From Thioalbus denitrificans (GTDB lineage: Bacteria; Pseudomonadota; Gammaproteobacteria; DSM-26407): a stretch of DNA of 64,000 nucleotides. Shown piece after piece: positions 30,268-39,480 of the stretch (the stretch's first letter is position 1; every line of letters begins with the position of its first letter). The DNA lies in NCBI RefSeq assembly GCF_003337735.1, contig NZ_QPJY01000011.1:38350-102349 (forward strand). Reading direction: 5' to 3'. Under the pieces are notes generated by a model. That model was given only the letters and a program-made list of their open reading frames with translations, searched no databases and was not told the DNA's origin. A program made the translations under genes and the position numbers.

Positions 30268-31340
30268 TCCCCTCCCTGCATATCATCGGCAGTCGCAGGG
30301 GCGGCGGCGCCGAGCGCTTCTTCACCCGCCTGGTGGCGGCGCTGAACCGGGCCGGCCACCCGGCCACCGCGGTGTGCCGGCCCGGCAGCTGGGTGGCGGA
30401 GAACCTGGCGGAGGAGATCCCCCGCATCCTCCTACCCATGCCCGGCGCCTGGGATCCCGTCGCCCGCTGGCGCCTGGGCCGCCTCATCCGCCGCTCCGGC
30501 GCGGCCGTGGTGCAGACCTACATGGGCCGGGCCACGCGCCTGGTGCGGCTGCCGACGGGCCGGAAACCGGTGCACGTGGCACGCCTGGGCGGGTTCTACG
30601 ATCTGCGCCAGTACCGCCACGCCCACGCCTGGGTGGGCAACACCGGCGAGCTGGAGCGCCACCTGCGCGAGGGCGGGCTGGCGCCGGCGCGGATCTTCCG
30701 CATCGGCAACTTCGCCGAGCCCGCCACACCCGACCCGGAGGCCGCCGCCCGGCTGCGCGGGCAGCTGGGGCTGCCGGCGGAGTGCCGGGTGGCCCTGTGC
30801 GTGGCCCGGCTGCATCCCAACAAGGGCATCGACACCCTGCTGGAGGCCTGGGCCCGGCTCCCGGAAGCGCCGGGCGGCGCACCGGCGCGGCTGGTCATCG
30901 TCGGCGACGGCCCCCTGCGCGAGGCACTGCACGGACAGGCCCGCGCCCTCGGCCTGGAGCGGCGGGTGGTGTGGGCGGGCTGGCAGAACGACCCCGCTCC
31001 CTGGTACGAGCTCGCCGACCTGTTCGTCTGCCCCTCCCGCCACGAACCGCTGGGCAACGTGGTGCTGGAGGCCTGGGCCCACCGCCGGGCGGTGGTGGCC
31101 ACCCGCAGCGACGGCCCGCTGGAGCTCATCGAGCCGGAGCGTGACGGCGTCCTGGTGCCGGTGGACGATGCCGCGGCGCTGGCCGCCGCCCTGGAGCGGT
31201 CGCTGGCCCAGTCCGGGGAGGCGCGCGCGGCGCTGGGCGCCGCGGGCTACCGCAAGCTGCTGGCCGGGCACAGCCCGGAGGCCGTGGTGGAGGCCTACCT
31301 GGCGCTCTACCGAAGCCTGCTGGCGGAGGCCCGGGCGTGA
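30258..31340 (+). CDS. Glycosyltransferase family 4
   Basis: 360 aa from the ATG at 30258, overlapping the GT9 gene by 10 bp. GT-B fold: N-terminal IIGSRRGGGAERFFTRLV acceptor loop, C-terminal VARLHPNKGIDTLLEAW and the EX7E motif in SRHEPLGNVVLEAWAHRR. Likely adds a hexose to the outer part of the LPS core; the sugar cannot be told. Overlaps the next GT9 gene by 4 bp (GTGA). Confidence 0.85.
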   Translation: MALIPSLHIIGSRRGGGAERFFTRLVAALNRAGHPATAVCRPGSWVAENLAEEIPRILLPMPGAWDPVARWRLGRLIRRSGAAVVQTYMGRATRLVRLPTGRKPVHVARLGGFYDLRQYRHAHAWVGNTGELERHLREGGLAPARIFRIGNFAEPATPDPEAAARLRGQLGLPAECRVALCVARLHPNKGIDTLLEAWARLPEAPGGAPARLVIVGDGPLREALHGQARALGLERRVVWAGWQNDPAPWYELADLFVCPSRHEPLGNVVLEAWAHRRAVVATRSDGPLELIEPERDGVLVPVDDAAALAAALERSLAQSGEARAALGAAGYRKLLAGHSPEAVVEAYLALYRSLLAEARA

Positions 31341-32410
31341 GCGCGGGGCGCACGGTTGCGCGGATCCTGGTGCTGCGCCTGAGCGCGCTGGGCGACCTGG
31401 TCCAGCTCACCCGCACCGTGAACGTGCTCCACGCCCACTGGCCGGCGGCGCGCATTGATCTCCTCACCTCGCCCCTGGGGGAGAGCCTGTTCCGCGGCAG
31501 CGGCCTGTTCGACGCCTTCCGGGTCTGGCCCCACCGCTCGCTGCTGCACCACCCGCTGGAGAGCCTGCGCTTCGTGCGACACCTGCGCCGGGAGCGCTAC
31601 GACCTGGTGGTGGACATGCACTGCAAGCGGATCACCGGCTACCTGGCGCTCCTGGCGCACGGGAAGCGGCTCATCCGCAACGGCACCCCGCCGCTGCACC
31701 GCACCTTCCTCGGCAAGCACCGCAAGCCCGCCCTGCGCATCGACGCGATGCTGCGCGGCCTGGGGGAGCCGGAGGCGGCCGTGGCCCGGAGCATGGCGGC
31801 CTACCGGGTGGCGCTGCCGATCCCAGCGGCCAACCGCGAGCGCATGCAGCGGCGGCTCACGGAGGCCGGCCGGGACCCCGCGCGGCCGCTGGTGGCCCTG
31901 TCGCCGGGCTCCAGCCCCGGCTGGCCCTCCAAGCGCTGGCCCGCGGAACGCTTCCGGGCCCTGGCCGCGGAGCTGGGCCGGCGCGGCATCGCGGTGGCGG
32001 TGACCGGGGCGCCCGAGGAGGCCGGACTGGCGCGGGAGGTGGCGGCGGGACTGGAGGGGGTCTACTGCCTGGCGGGGGAGACCACCCTGCCGGAGCTGGC
32101 GGCGCTGATGTCCCTGGCCCGGGTGGCGGTGACCAACGACAGCGGCCCCATGCACCTGGCCGCGGCGGCGGGCACGCCGGCCGTCGCCCTGTTCGGCCCC
32201 ACGGCCGCGGCGCGCTACGGACCCGACACCCTCTACGGGGCGCCGCACCTGTCGCTGGAGGTGCCGCCGCCCTGCGCACCCTGCTACCGGGGCCACTGCG
32301 ACAAGGAGCGGCTGCTGTGCCTGGAGGGCATCGCCCTGGAGCGGGTCCTGGCGGCGGTGCTCGAGCGGCTGGGCCCGACTGCGGACCGGGTCCCCGCCGC
32401 CGGGCGGTGA
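31337..32410 (+). CDS. Glycosyltransferase family 9 (ADP-heptose:LPS heptosyltransferase-like)
   Basis: 357 aa, GTG start within the upstream stop. LRLSALGDLVQLTRTVNVL at the N-terminus, SPGSSPGWPSKRWPAERF around 185, NDSGPMHLAAAAGTPAVALFG near 260, and a Cys-rich CAPCYRGHCDKERLLC segment near 310 typical of heptosyltransferases. Last of the msbA operon; convergent with the sulfotransferase gene, only 16 bp apart. Confidence 0.87.
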   Translation: MSAGRTVARILVLRLSALGDLVQLTRTVNVLHAHWPAARIDLLTSPLGESLFRGSGLFDAFRVWPHRSLLHHPLESLRFVRHLRRERYDLVVDMHCKRITGYLALLAHGKRLIRNGTPPLHRTFLGKHRKPALRIDAMLRGLGEPEAAVARSMAAYRVALPIPAANRERMQRRLTEAGRDPARPLVALSPGSSPGWPSKRWPAERFRALAAELGRRGIAVAVTGAPEEAGLAREVAAGLEGVYCLAGETTLPELAALMSLARVAVTNDSGPMHLAAAAGTPAVALFGPTAAARYGPDTLYGAPHLSLEVPPPCAPCYRGHCDKERLLCLEGIALERVLAAVLERLGPTADRVPAAGR

Positions 32411-32426
32411 ACGGGAGCCCGCGGCC

Positions 32427-33236
32427 TCAGTCGGACCAGTAGCTGTAGCCGAGGGTGTAGCGGGCGTTCTCCTCGAGCGTCGCGGTGAAGAAGCGGATGT
32501 CCTCTTCGCCGAACCAGGTCAGGGGATCGCGCTCGTCCATGCGCACCACGCCCTGGTGCCAGTGGTCCTGCTTCACCTTTTTGGCCATCTTTTCCTTCGA
32601 CGACTCGGCCACCGCGGCGGCGATGATCCCATCGGGCATGTCGATGCCGAAATGCCGGAACACCTCGCGCAGCCCCGCCTCGGTGTCGCGGCGCAGCTCC
32701 TCGTACCGCACCACCAGCACCTCTCCGGGAAGGGCGGCCTGCACCGCGCCCCAGCGGTTCATGAAATGCAGATACCACCAGATGTCCACCTGGAAGCGCT
32801 TGCCGCTGGGGTCCCCGCGCAGGTACTCGGAGAACGGAATGCCGTACTTCTCCTTGCGCTTCTCGTAGTGGGAGACCAGCGCGGCGCGGATGTCGCGCAC
32901 CAGCACCACGTAGCGGGGAAACCGGAGCCAGCGGTGCAGCAGCGGCGAGCCGAGCAGGATGTGCGGGATCGAGTGGCTGCTGGCGATGCGCGGCAGGTGC
33001 GGATGGATGCGCTTGTGCTTCGGATGCCCGATGAGCTCGTTGCTGAGCTCGTTCTGCACGTATTTCGGCGGCGGCACATCGTATTTCAGCGCCAGGGCGT
33101 TGCTCATCATGTGCTTCAGCCACTGGGTGCCCGAGTTCTGCATGCTGACCATGAAGCCCTGGTAGTCGCGGTACTTGAGCATGGCGAAGTTGGAGACATC
33201 GCGGCGCCAGCAGTGGTAGGCGAATTTCGAATCCAT
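32427..33236 (-). CDS. PAPS-dependent sulfotransferase family protein
   Basis: 269 aa, cytosolic. The 5'-phosphosulfate loop is QNSGTQWLKH (residues 33-42, compare PKSGTTWL of the family), and the 3'-phosphate-binding segment VVLVRDIRAALVSHY (110-124) supplies Arg114 and Ser122. The C-terminus has the GYSYWSD end. It would transfer sulfate from PAPS to a sugar or lipid; embedded between LPS glycosyltransferases, LPS or surface glycan sulfation is inferred. Base composition is visibly less GC-rich in the first third than in neighbours, hinting at later acquisition. It may end the minus-strand operon, 62 bp after the GT4 gene. Confidence 0.75.
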   Translation of the reverse strand: MDSKFAYHCWRRDVSNFAMLKYRDYQGFMVSMQNSGTQWLKHMMSNALALKYDVPPPKYVQNELSNELIGHPKHKRIHPHLPRIASSHSIPHILLGSPLLHRWLRFPRYVVLVRDIRAALVSHYEKRKEKYGIPFSEYLRGDPSGKRFQVDIWWYLHFMNRWGAVQAALPGEVLVVRYEELRRDTEAGLREVFRHFGIDMPDGIIAAAVAESSKEKMAKKVKQDHWHQGVVRMDERDPLTWFGEEDIRFFTATLEENARYTLGYSYWSD

Positions 33237-33298
33237 CTTTTCGGTCGACCTCGAACAATCCGGAAAATGTCATCCCCGCGCCAGCGTGCGCCGGGGTC

Positions 33299-34417
33299 TC
33301 AGGGGCCCGCCACCTCGGCGTAGACCCGCAGCGTCTCATCCAGCATCCGCGCCCGGGTGAAGCGGTGCCCGGCGGGCACCGCGGGCGGGGAGGCGTGCCA
33401 GCCGGCGAGCAGATCCACCGCCGCCTCCACGTCGCCGGGCGGAATCCGGCCCGCCGGGAGCACCTCCCGCAGCTGCTCGCCGACCCCGCCGTGATCGTAG
33501 CCCGCCACCGGCACCCCCAGGCTGAGAGCCTCGATGGTGGTGCGGCCGAACGCCTCCGGCTCCCGGGACAGCGACAGCACCACGTTGGAGACGGCCATCA
33601 CCTCGCGCAGGTCCGAGCGGTGGCCGAGGAAGGTGACGTCGTGCTCCAGGCCGAGCCGCGCGGCCTCGGCCCTGAGCTCGGCGAGGAACTCCTCCCGCCG
33701 CGGCTCGCAGCCGCCCGCCACCAGGCCGTGCACCGGCACGCCCCGCTGCTTGAGCAGGGCGACGATCCGCAGCAGGTCCTCCTGCCCCTTCCAGCGCGTG
33801 ACGCGCGCCGGCAGGGTGATCACGAAGCGGCCGGCGAGAGCGGGGTGATCGCCCGCCCAGGCGGCCAGCCAGGCCGGCGGGGGCCGGTAGCCGTAGGGGA
33901 ATTCGCCGCGATCGACCCCCCGGTGGATCACCCGCACCCGCCCCATGTCCACCCGGGGATAGTTGGCGCGGATATAGTCGCGGATGGTTTCGGAGACGGC
34001 GATGATGCGCGCCCCCCGGACCATCACCACGCTGTACCAGGGCTTGGAGTAGGGGCCGTGGACGGTGGTGACCAGGGCCGGCCGCGACTCCGGCGCCATG
34101 CCCTGCAGCGCCCGCCAGACGATCCAGCCGGGAACGCGCGAGCGCACGTGGACGATATCCACCCGCTCCTGCGCCAGCAGCCGGCGCAGGGGGCGGACCA
34201 GCCCCAGGGTGCGCAGGGACTTCCTGCCGATGGGCCACTGCAGGTGGCGGGAGCCGGCCCGCTCCAGCGGCTCCACCAGCCGGCCGCCGCCCGACATGAC
34301 CAGGGAGCGGTGGCCGCGGCGCACCAGCTCCGCGGCCACCTCCAGGGTGCCCCGTTCCACCCCGCCGCTCTCCAGCGCGGGCAGCACCTGCAGGACGGTC
34401 AGGCGGCGGGCATCCAT
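33299..34417 (-). CDS. Glycosyltransferase family 4 (WaaG-like)
   Basis: 372 aa GT-B enzyme. LQVLPALESGGVERGTLEVA is the N-terminal loop, LPARVTRWKGQEDLLRIV the donor domain start, and REPEAFGRTTIEALSLGVPV the EX7E motif. Similar proteins transfer glucose or related sugars onto the LPS core. It overlaps the ELM1-like gene by 19 bp, a strong sign of coupling. Confidence 0.87.
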   Translation of the reverse strand: MDARRLTVLQVLPALESGGVERGTLEVAAELVRRGHRSLVMSGGGRLVEPLERAGSRHLQWPIGRKSLRTLGLVRPLRRLLAQERVDIVHVRSRVPGWIVWRALQGMAPESRPALVTTVHGPYSKPWYSVVMVRGARIIAVSETIRDYIRANYPRVDMGRVRVIHRGVDRGEFPYGYRPPPAWLAAWAGDHPALAGRFVITLPARVTRWKGQEDLLRIVALLKQRGVPVHGLVAGGCEPRREEFLAELRAEAARLGLEHDVTFLGHRSDLREVMAVSNVVLSLSREPEAFGRTTIEALSLGVPVAGYDHGGVGEQLREVLPAGRIPPGDVEAAVDLLAGWHASPPAVPAGHRFTRARMLDETLRVYAEVAGP

Positions 34418-35325
34418 CGGTCGCAGATCCAGCCCGCGCAGCGGGCCGCCTCGTCAAAGGGTTCGGTGGGGGGCGCCAGCGGGGCGCCAGCGCTCCAGGC
34501 TGCGTAGGGGGTCACCAGCCGCGCCTCGATCAGCGCCTCCACGCCCCGGGTGACGCGTCCGGGCCGGCGCGCCCCGAGCTGCAGCAGGCCGACGGCGGCG
34601 CCGGAGGTCAGCGCCTCGTAGATCATCGAGACCGAGTCCCCGGTGACCCAGACCCGGCCGCTCTCGGCGAGATGCCCGGCCACCCAGCCCGGCTCCGTCC
34701 GTTCCACTGGAACCACCCGCAGGGAGGAGAGCCCGCGCCCGGCGAGAAGCCGCAGAAAGGAGGCCGGCGTGCGCCGCGAGGTGGTGAGGGTGAAGCGGAC
34801 CGCCGGCGTCGCGGTCACGATCCGCTCCACCTGCGCCACCACCCGCGCGTCTTTCCAGGTGTAGTGGGCCGATTCCCCGCCGATCAGGAACAGCCCGCGA
34901 TCGTCACGGTGGCCGGTGGTCGGACGCACGGCGTTGAGCACTCCCCGCGTGACCAGGGTGTTGGCCCCGGCCGGCACGCCGTCGTGGGCGGGGACGATGC
35001 AGAGATCGAACCAGCGCCGGGGCAGACTCGGGCGCATCAGCACCACGCTCCGGCCACCCCGGGCCCGGCACGCCGCCAGCAGCGCGGGATGGGTGGCATG
35101 GCCGGCGCCGATGACGAGCGCGGGGTCGGGAAGTCCGGCGCCGGCCGGAAAGCGTCCGGCCAGCCAGTCCGCCAGGCAGCGCAGCCGCGTGGGAGCGGGA
35201 AGGTCGTGGAGCTGAATCCGCCGCCGCTCGTCCAGTGCCCGCACCAGCCCCAGGCTCTGGTTCTCGTGCCCCGGCTTGCCGTCCAGCAGGCGCCAGACGA
35301 CCAGCGGTGCGGGTTCGCCCCTCAC
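34399..35325 (-). CDS. ELM1/GtrOC1-like family protein (DUF1022)
   Basis: 308 aa from the GTG at 35325. The proposed glycosyltransferase-like fold shows LLDGKPGHENQSLGLVRAL at the N-terminus, IGAGHATHPALLA, IGGESAHYTW, and VTGDSVSMIYEALTSGAAVG at the C-terminus. Bacterial members are named after plant ELM1 (mitochondrial fission) but usually sit in LPS or capsule loci, so an envelope role is inferred here. Placed between zf-CHCC and GT4 genes, 10 bp downstream of the former. Confidence 0.8.
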   Translation of the reverse strand: MRGEPAPLVVWRLLDGKPGHENQSLGLVRALDERRRIQLHDLPAPTRLRCLADWLAGRFPAGAGLPDPALVIGAGHATHPALLAACRARGGRSVVLMRPSLPRRWFDLCIVPAHDGVPAGANTLVTRGVLNAVRPTTGHRDDRGLFLIGGESAHYTWKDARVVAQVERIVTATPAVRFTLTTSRRTPASFLRLLAGRGLSSLRVVPVERTEPGWVAGHLAESGRVWVTGDSVSMIYEALTSGAAVGLLQLGARRPGRVTRGVEALIEARLVTPYAAWSAGAPLAPPTEPFDEAARCAGWICDRWMPAA

Positions 35326-35335
35326 GTCCGCGCGG

Positions 35336-35530
35336 CTACTCGTCCCGCAGGACGTACTCGGTGCCGCAGTAGGGGCAGACGGCGCGGCCGGTCGTTTCGA
35401 TGGGCAGGAACACGCGCGGATGGGAATTCCACAGGCTCGTTCCCGGCAGCGGGCAGTGCAGGGGCAGGTCCTTGCGGGCGACCTCGCAGCGGGTCGGGGC
35501 CTGGGCGGTGGCGGTACTGTTCTCGGCCAT
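35336..35530 (-). CDS. zf-CHCC zinc-finger domain protein
   Basis: 64 aa. The C-H-C-C metal site is visible: Cys15 region then LWNSHPRVFLPI and AVCPYCGTEYVL. The family includes the NDUFS6 accessory subunit of complex I, but the bacterial single-domain protein has no proven role. It is commonly located next to ilvE in Gammaproteobacteria, as here (15 bp downstream of it). Good candidate for a real small gene. Confidence 0.85.
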   Translation of the reverse strand: MAENSTATAQAPTRCEVARKDLPLHCPLPGTSLWNSHPRVFLPIETTGRAVCPYCGTEYVLRDE

Positions 35531-35545
35531 GATTCTCCTCGCGAC

Positions 35546-36466
35546 TCAGACGTAGGCGAGCCAGTCGGCATGGGCATCGAGGCGCCCATGCACCAGGTCG
35601 AAGTAGAGCGACTGCAGGCGTTCGGTCATCGGGCCGCGGCTGCCGCTGCCGATGAGCCGGCCATCCACCTCGCGGATCGGGGTCACCTCGGCGGCGGTGC
35701 CGGTGAAGAAGGCCTCGTCGGCCACGTAGACCTCGTCACGGGTGATGCGCTTCTCCACCACCGGAATGCCGAGTTCCCGGGCCAGGTCGATGACCGTGGA
35801 GCGGGTGATGCCGTCCAGCGCCGAGGTGAGATCCGGGGTGTAGATGGTGCCGTTGCGGACGAGGAAGATGTTCTCGCCGCTGCCTTCCATCACGAACCCC
35901 TCGTTGTCCAGCAGCAGGGCCTCGTCGTAGCCGCACTCCAGCGCCTCCTTCAGCGCCAGCATGGAGTTCATGTAGTTGCCGTTGGCCTTCGCCTTGCACA
36001 TGGTGATGTTCACGTGATGGCGGGTGAAGGAGGAGACCTTGACCCGGATCCCCTTCTCCATGTTCTCCGCGCCCAGGTAGGAACCCCAGTCCCAGGCGGC
36101 CACCATGGTGTGCACGCGCAGGTTGTCGGCGCGCAGGCCCATGCCCTCGGAGCCGTAGAAGCACATGGGGCGGATGTAGGCGCTCTGCAGCCCGTTCTCG
36201 CGCACCACGGCGCGCTGGGCCGCGTTCACCGCCTCCTTGTCGAACTGCATGCGCATGCCGAGGATGTGGGCGGAGCTGAACAGCCGGTCGGTGTGATCCT
36301 CGAGCCGGAAGATCGCCGTGCCCTGTTCGGCCCTGTAGGCGCGCACGCCCTCGAACACGCCCATGCCGTAGTGCAGGGTGTGGGTCAGCACATGCACCCG
36401 GGCCTCGCGCCACGGCACCAGCTCGCCGTCCAGCCAGATGACGCCGTCACGGTCATCCATACTCAT
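35546..36466 (-). CDS. ilvE: Branched-chain amino acid aminotransferase
   Basis: 306 aa class IV PLP transaminase, the last step of valine, leucine and isoleucine synthesis. Lys160 (in CKAKANGNYMNS) is the Schiff-base lysine, the same number as in E. coli. EGSGENIFLV, LDGITRSTVIDLA and FFTGTAAEVTPI are family motifs. Placed between glnE and the zinc-finger gene, 76 bp after glnE, with a REP palindrome in the gap. Confidence 0.95.
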   Translation of the reverse strand: MSMDDRDGVIWLDGELVPWREARVHVLTHTLHYGMGVFEGVRAYRAEQGTAIFRLEDHTDRLFSSAHILGMRMQFDKEAVNAAQRAVVRENGLQSAYIRPMCFYGSEGMGLRADNLRVHTMVAAWDWGSYLGAENMEKGIRVKVSSFTRHHVNITMCKAKANGNYMNSMLALKEALECGYDEALLLDNEGFVMEGSGENIFLVRNGTIYTPDLTSALDGITRSTVIDLARELGIPVVEKRITRDEVYVADEAFFTGTAAEVTPIREVDGRLIGSGSRGPMTERLQSLYFDLVHGRLDAHADWLAYV

Positions 36467-36481
36467 TCCACTGTTCTCCTC

Positions 36482-36503
36482 GTAGGTGCAGATTCATCTG
36501 CGC
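36482..36503 (+). repeat. Solitary GTAG-headed REP palindrome between glnE and ilvE
   Basis: GTAGGTGCAGATTCATCTGC followed by GC. Differs from the 13464 copy only in its last arm base. The hairpin arms are GCAGAT/ATCTGC. It is in the same orientation as the 13464 copy with respect to the plus strand. Confidence 0.7.
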
Positions 36504-36542
36504 AGCGCTGCCGCCCCGGGCAGCCGCCGACCCATGCGCCCT

Positions 36543-39458
36543 TCACGTCTCCAGCTGCGCGGCCCAGATCCGGCGCACGGCCTGGCGGTAGTCGTTGAAA
36601 GCGCCCTCTTCCACCCGGGCGGGCTCCTGCTGCAGCGCGCAGCGGTGCACCACCTCGCGGTACGCCCGATAGGCGTCGGCCAGCAGTTCGGCGTCGGCGG
36701 GATCCATGAGGCCCGCCGCGGCGAGTCCCTCGAGGATGCGGATATTGTCGGGGTAACGCAGGAGTTCCGGGTGTTCGCTCGACCAGAGCAAGACCCCATA
36801 TTGGACCATAAATTCAATGTCCGCGATACCACCCGGATCCTGCTTGAGGTCGAACCAGCCCGCCTCGCGGCTGCCCAGCGCCTCGCGCATGCGCTGGCGC
36901 ATCTCCCGCACCTCGCGGGCCAGCGCCCCGCGCTCGCGCCGCCGACCCAGCACCGCGCGCCGGATCCCATCGAAGCGGGCGCCGAGGGCGGCGTCGCCGG
37001 CCACCGGCCGGGCCCGCACCAGCGCCTGGTGCTCCCAGGTCCAGGCGTCCTCGCGCTGGTACTCCGCGAACGCATCCAGCGAGCTCACCAGCAGGCCCGA
37101 GGCGCCGGAGGGCCGCAGGCGCATGTCCACCTCGTAGAGCACGCCCGCCGGGGTGAGGGTGTTGAGCACGTGGATGATGCGCTGGCCCAGGCGGGCGAAG
37201 AACACCCCGTTGGCCACCGTCCGCGGCCCGCCGGCGGTGTTGCCGTCGGGATCCCCCCCGTGCAGGAACACCAGGTCCAGGTCCGAGCCGTAGCCGAGCT
37301 CGATGCCGCCGAGCTTGCCGTAGGCGATGATGAGGAAGCCCGATTCGAGCGGCTGTCCATCGCTGCCGGTGGGCCGGCCATAGCGGAGCGCCATCTGGGA
37401 CCAGGCCAGATCCAGCACCTGGCGCAACACCACCTCGGCAATCTCGGTCAGGTGATCGCTCACCTTCATCAGCGGCAGCGCACCCATCATGTCGGCGGCG
37501 GCCACCCGCAGCACCTGGGCCTGGCGGAAGTGGCGCAGGTGCTCCATCTGCTGCTCCAGGTCCTCCTCGGGGACCCGCAGCATCTGCTGGCGCAGCTCGT
37601 CCTCCAGCGCCGCGCCGCGGGGCGGGGCATACAGGGAGCGGGGGTCGAGCAGCTCGTCCAGCAGCAGCGGGTGGCGGGCCAGCTCGGTGGCGATCCAGGG
37701 GGAGGCGGCGCACAGGCGCACCAACTGCGACAGGGCCATGGGGTTTTCCACCAGCAGCGCCAGGTAGGCGCTGCGCCCGGCGACGGCCTCGAGGATGTCC
37801 AGCACGCGGAAAAAGGCCCGCGCCGGCGCCTCCAGCCCGCCCACCGCGCCGAGCAGCAGGGGCATGAGCCGATCCAGGCGCTCCCGGCCCTGGCGACCGA
37901 GCACGCGTGCCGTGGTGCCGCCGCGCAGCTGCTCCAGGCGCCGGTGCACCTCGGCGACGTCGTCCAGCCCCGCCCGGGCGAGAATCTCCTGGGCCTGCCC
38001 CGCATCGAAACGCCCCCGCCACACCGACTCCAGCTCGGCATGCCCTCCCGACTCCGCGGCCGGGGCCTCGGCCTGGGGCGCGGCGATGACCTGGTCGAAA
38101 TGGGCGTGCACCGTCTCCATGTGCCCGTGCAGCGCCTCCAGGAATCCCTTCCAGTCGGCGTAGCCCATGCCGTGGGCAAGGCGCAGCCGACCGAGGTCGT
38201 CGTCGGGCAGACGCTGGGTCTGCTGGTCCTCCACCGCCTGCAGACGGTGCTCGACCCGGCGCAGGAAGACGTAGGCCGCGGCGAGTTCGCGGCTGACGAA
38301 CTCCGGCAGGTAGCGGCGCTCGGCGAGCACCCGCAGGACCTGCAGGATGCGCCGCTCCTGCAGCCGGGTGTCGCGGCCGCCGCGGATCAGCTGGAAGGCC
38401 TGGCCGATGAACTCCACCTCGCGGATGCCGCCGGGCCCGGTCTTGACGTTGTCCTCGATCCCCTTGCGGCGCACCTCGCGGGCGATCATCTCCTTCATCT
38501 CGCGCAGGGACTCGAAGGCGCCGAAATCCAGGTAGCGGCGGTAGACGAAGGGCCGCAGGGCCGCCAGCAGCTCCCCGCCCCGGGCGCGGTCGCCGCCCAC
38601 CACCCGGGCCTTGATCATGGCGTAGCGCTCCCACTCGCGCCCCTGTTCCTGGTAGTACTCCTCCAGGGCGTCGAAGCTCATGGCGAGCGGGCCGCTGCCG
38701 CCGAAGGGGCGCAGGCGCATGTCCACCCGGAACACGAAGCCGTCCCGGGTCTGGGCATCGAGCACTGCGATGAGGCGCCGGCCGAGGCGGATGAAGTACT
38801 CCTCGTTGGCCACGCGCGGACGCCGGCCCCGCGTCTCGCCATCCTCCGGGTAGGCGAAGATGAGATCCACGTCCGAGGAGAGGTTGAGCTCGCCGGCCCC
38901 GAGCTTGCCCATGCCGATGACCACCAGGGACTGGGGCGTTCCGTCCGCCCCGGCGGGCGTTCCGTACTCCTTGCGCTGCCAGGTGTCGAGCAACCCGAGC
39001 GCCCGGTCGATGCAGTGCTCCGCCAGCCGGCTCAGGTCGGTCATGGTCTCGTCGAGGCCGGACCAGCCGGCGAGATCGCGCCAGATGATGCGCATCATCT
39101 CGCGGCGGCGGAAGGTGCGCAGCAGCTGGGCGAGGTGGTCGTCGTTGAGCACTTTGCCGAGGTGACGGTCGAGGCGCGATAGCAGCTCCCCCGGCGCATC
39201 CGCGGCGAACAGGTCGCCGCTGGCCTGGAGCCCGGCCAGCAGGGCCGGCTCGCGCGCGCACCACTGGGCCACGTACTCGCTCCCGGCCCAGACCCGGCAC
39301 AGCCCGCGGAGGAATTCCGGATGCCCCGCCACCGGCACCTGCTCGCGCTCCGCCGACTCCACATAGCGGGACCAGTGCCGTTCCACGGCGGGGCGCAGCG
39401 GTTCGGGCAGCTGCGCAAGCGCGCGCAGGAATGGGGGATGGGGCGCGTCGGTGGGCAT
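36543..39458 (-). CDS. glnE: Glutamine synthetase adenylyltransferase/deadenylase
   Basis: 971 aa (E. coli 946). Two nucleotidyltransferase domains are clear: N-terminal VIGMGKLGAGELNLSSDVDL (deadenylation) and C-terminal YGKLGGIELGYGSDLDLVF (adenylation), each with the GxGKLGxxEL and SDxDL signatures. It toggles GlnA activity in response to PII and glutamine. No glnA or glnB is nearby. Upstream lies the RAYT element; the 5' end is close to that insertion but the coding sequence is intact. Confidence 0.97.
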   Translation of the reverse strand: MPTDAPHPPFLRALAQLPEPLRPAVERHWSRYVESAEREQVPVAGHPEFLRGLCRVWAGSEYVAQWCAREPALLAGLQASGDLFAADAPGELLSRLDRHLGKVLNDDHLAQLLRTFRRREMMRIIWRDLAGWSGLDETMTDLSRLAEHCIDRALGLLDTWQRKEYGTPAGADGTPQSLVVIGMGKLGAGELNLSSDVDLIFAYPEDGETRGRRPRVANEEYFIRLGRRLIAVLDAQTRDGFVFRVDMRLRPFGGSGPLAMSFDALEEYYQEQGREWERYAMIKARVVGGDRARGGELLAALRPFVYRRYLDFGAFESLREMKEMIAREVRRKGIEDNVKTGPGGIREVEFIGQAFQLIRGGRDTRLQERRILQVLRVLAERRYLPEFVSRELAAAYVFLRRVEHRLQAVEDQQTQRLPDDDLGRLRLAHGMGYADWKGFLEALHGHMETVHAHFDQVIAAPQAEAPAAESGGHAELESVWRGRFDAGQAQEILARAGLDDVAEVHRRLEQLRGGTTARVLGRQGRERLDRLMPLLLGAVGGLEAPARAFFRVLDILEAVAGRSAYLALLVENPMALSQLVRLCAASPWIATELARHPLLLDELLDPRSLYAPPRGAALEDELRQQMLRVPEEDLEQQMEHLRHFRQAQVLRVAAADMMGALPLMKVSDHLTEIAEVVLRQVLDLAWSQMALRYGRPTGSDGQPLESGFLIIAYGKLGGIELGYGSDLDLVFLHGGDPDGNTAGGPRTVANGVFFARLGQRIIHVLNTLTPAGVLYEVDMRLRPSGASGLLVSSLDAFAEYQREDAWTWEHQALVRARPVAGDAALGARFDGIRRAVLGRRRERGALAREVREMRQRMREALGSREAGWFDLKQDPGGIADIEFMVQYGVLLWSSEHPELLRYPDNIRILEGLAAAGLMDPADAELLADAYRAYREVVHRCALQQEPARVEEGAFNDYRQAVRRIWAAQLET

Positions 39459-39480
39459 GGGAGAGTCCTGTGTTTCCTTT

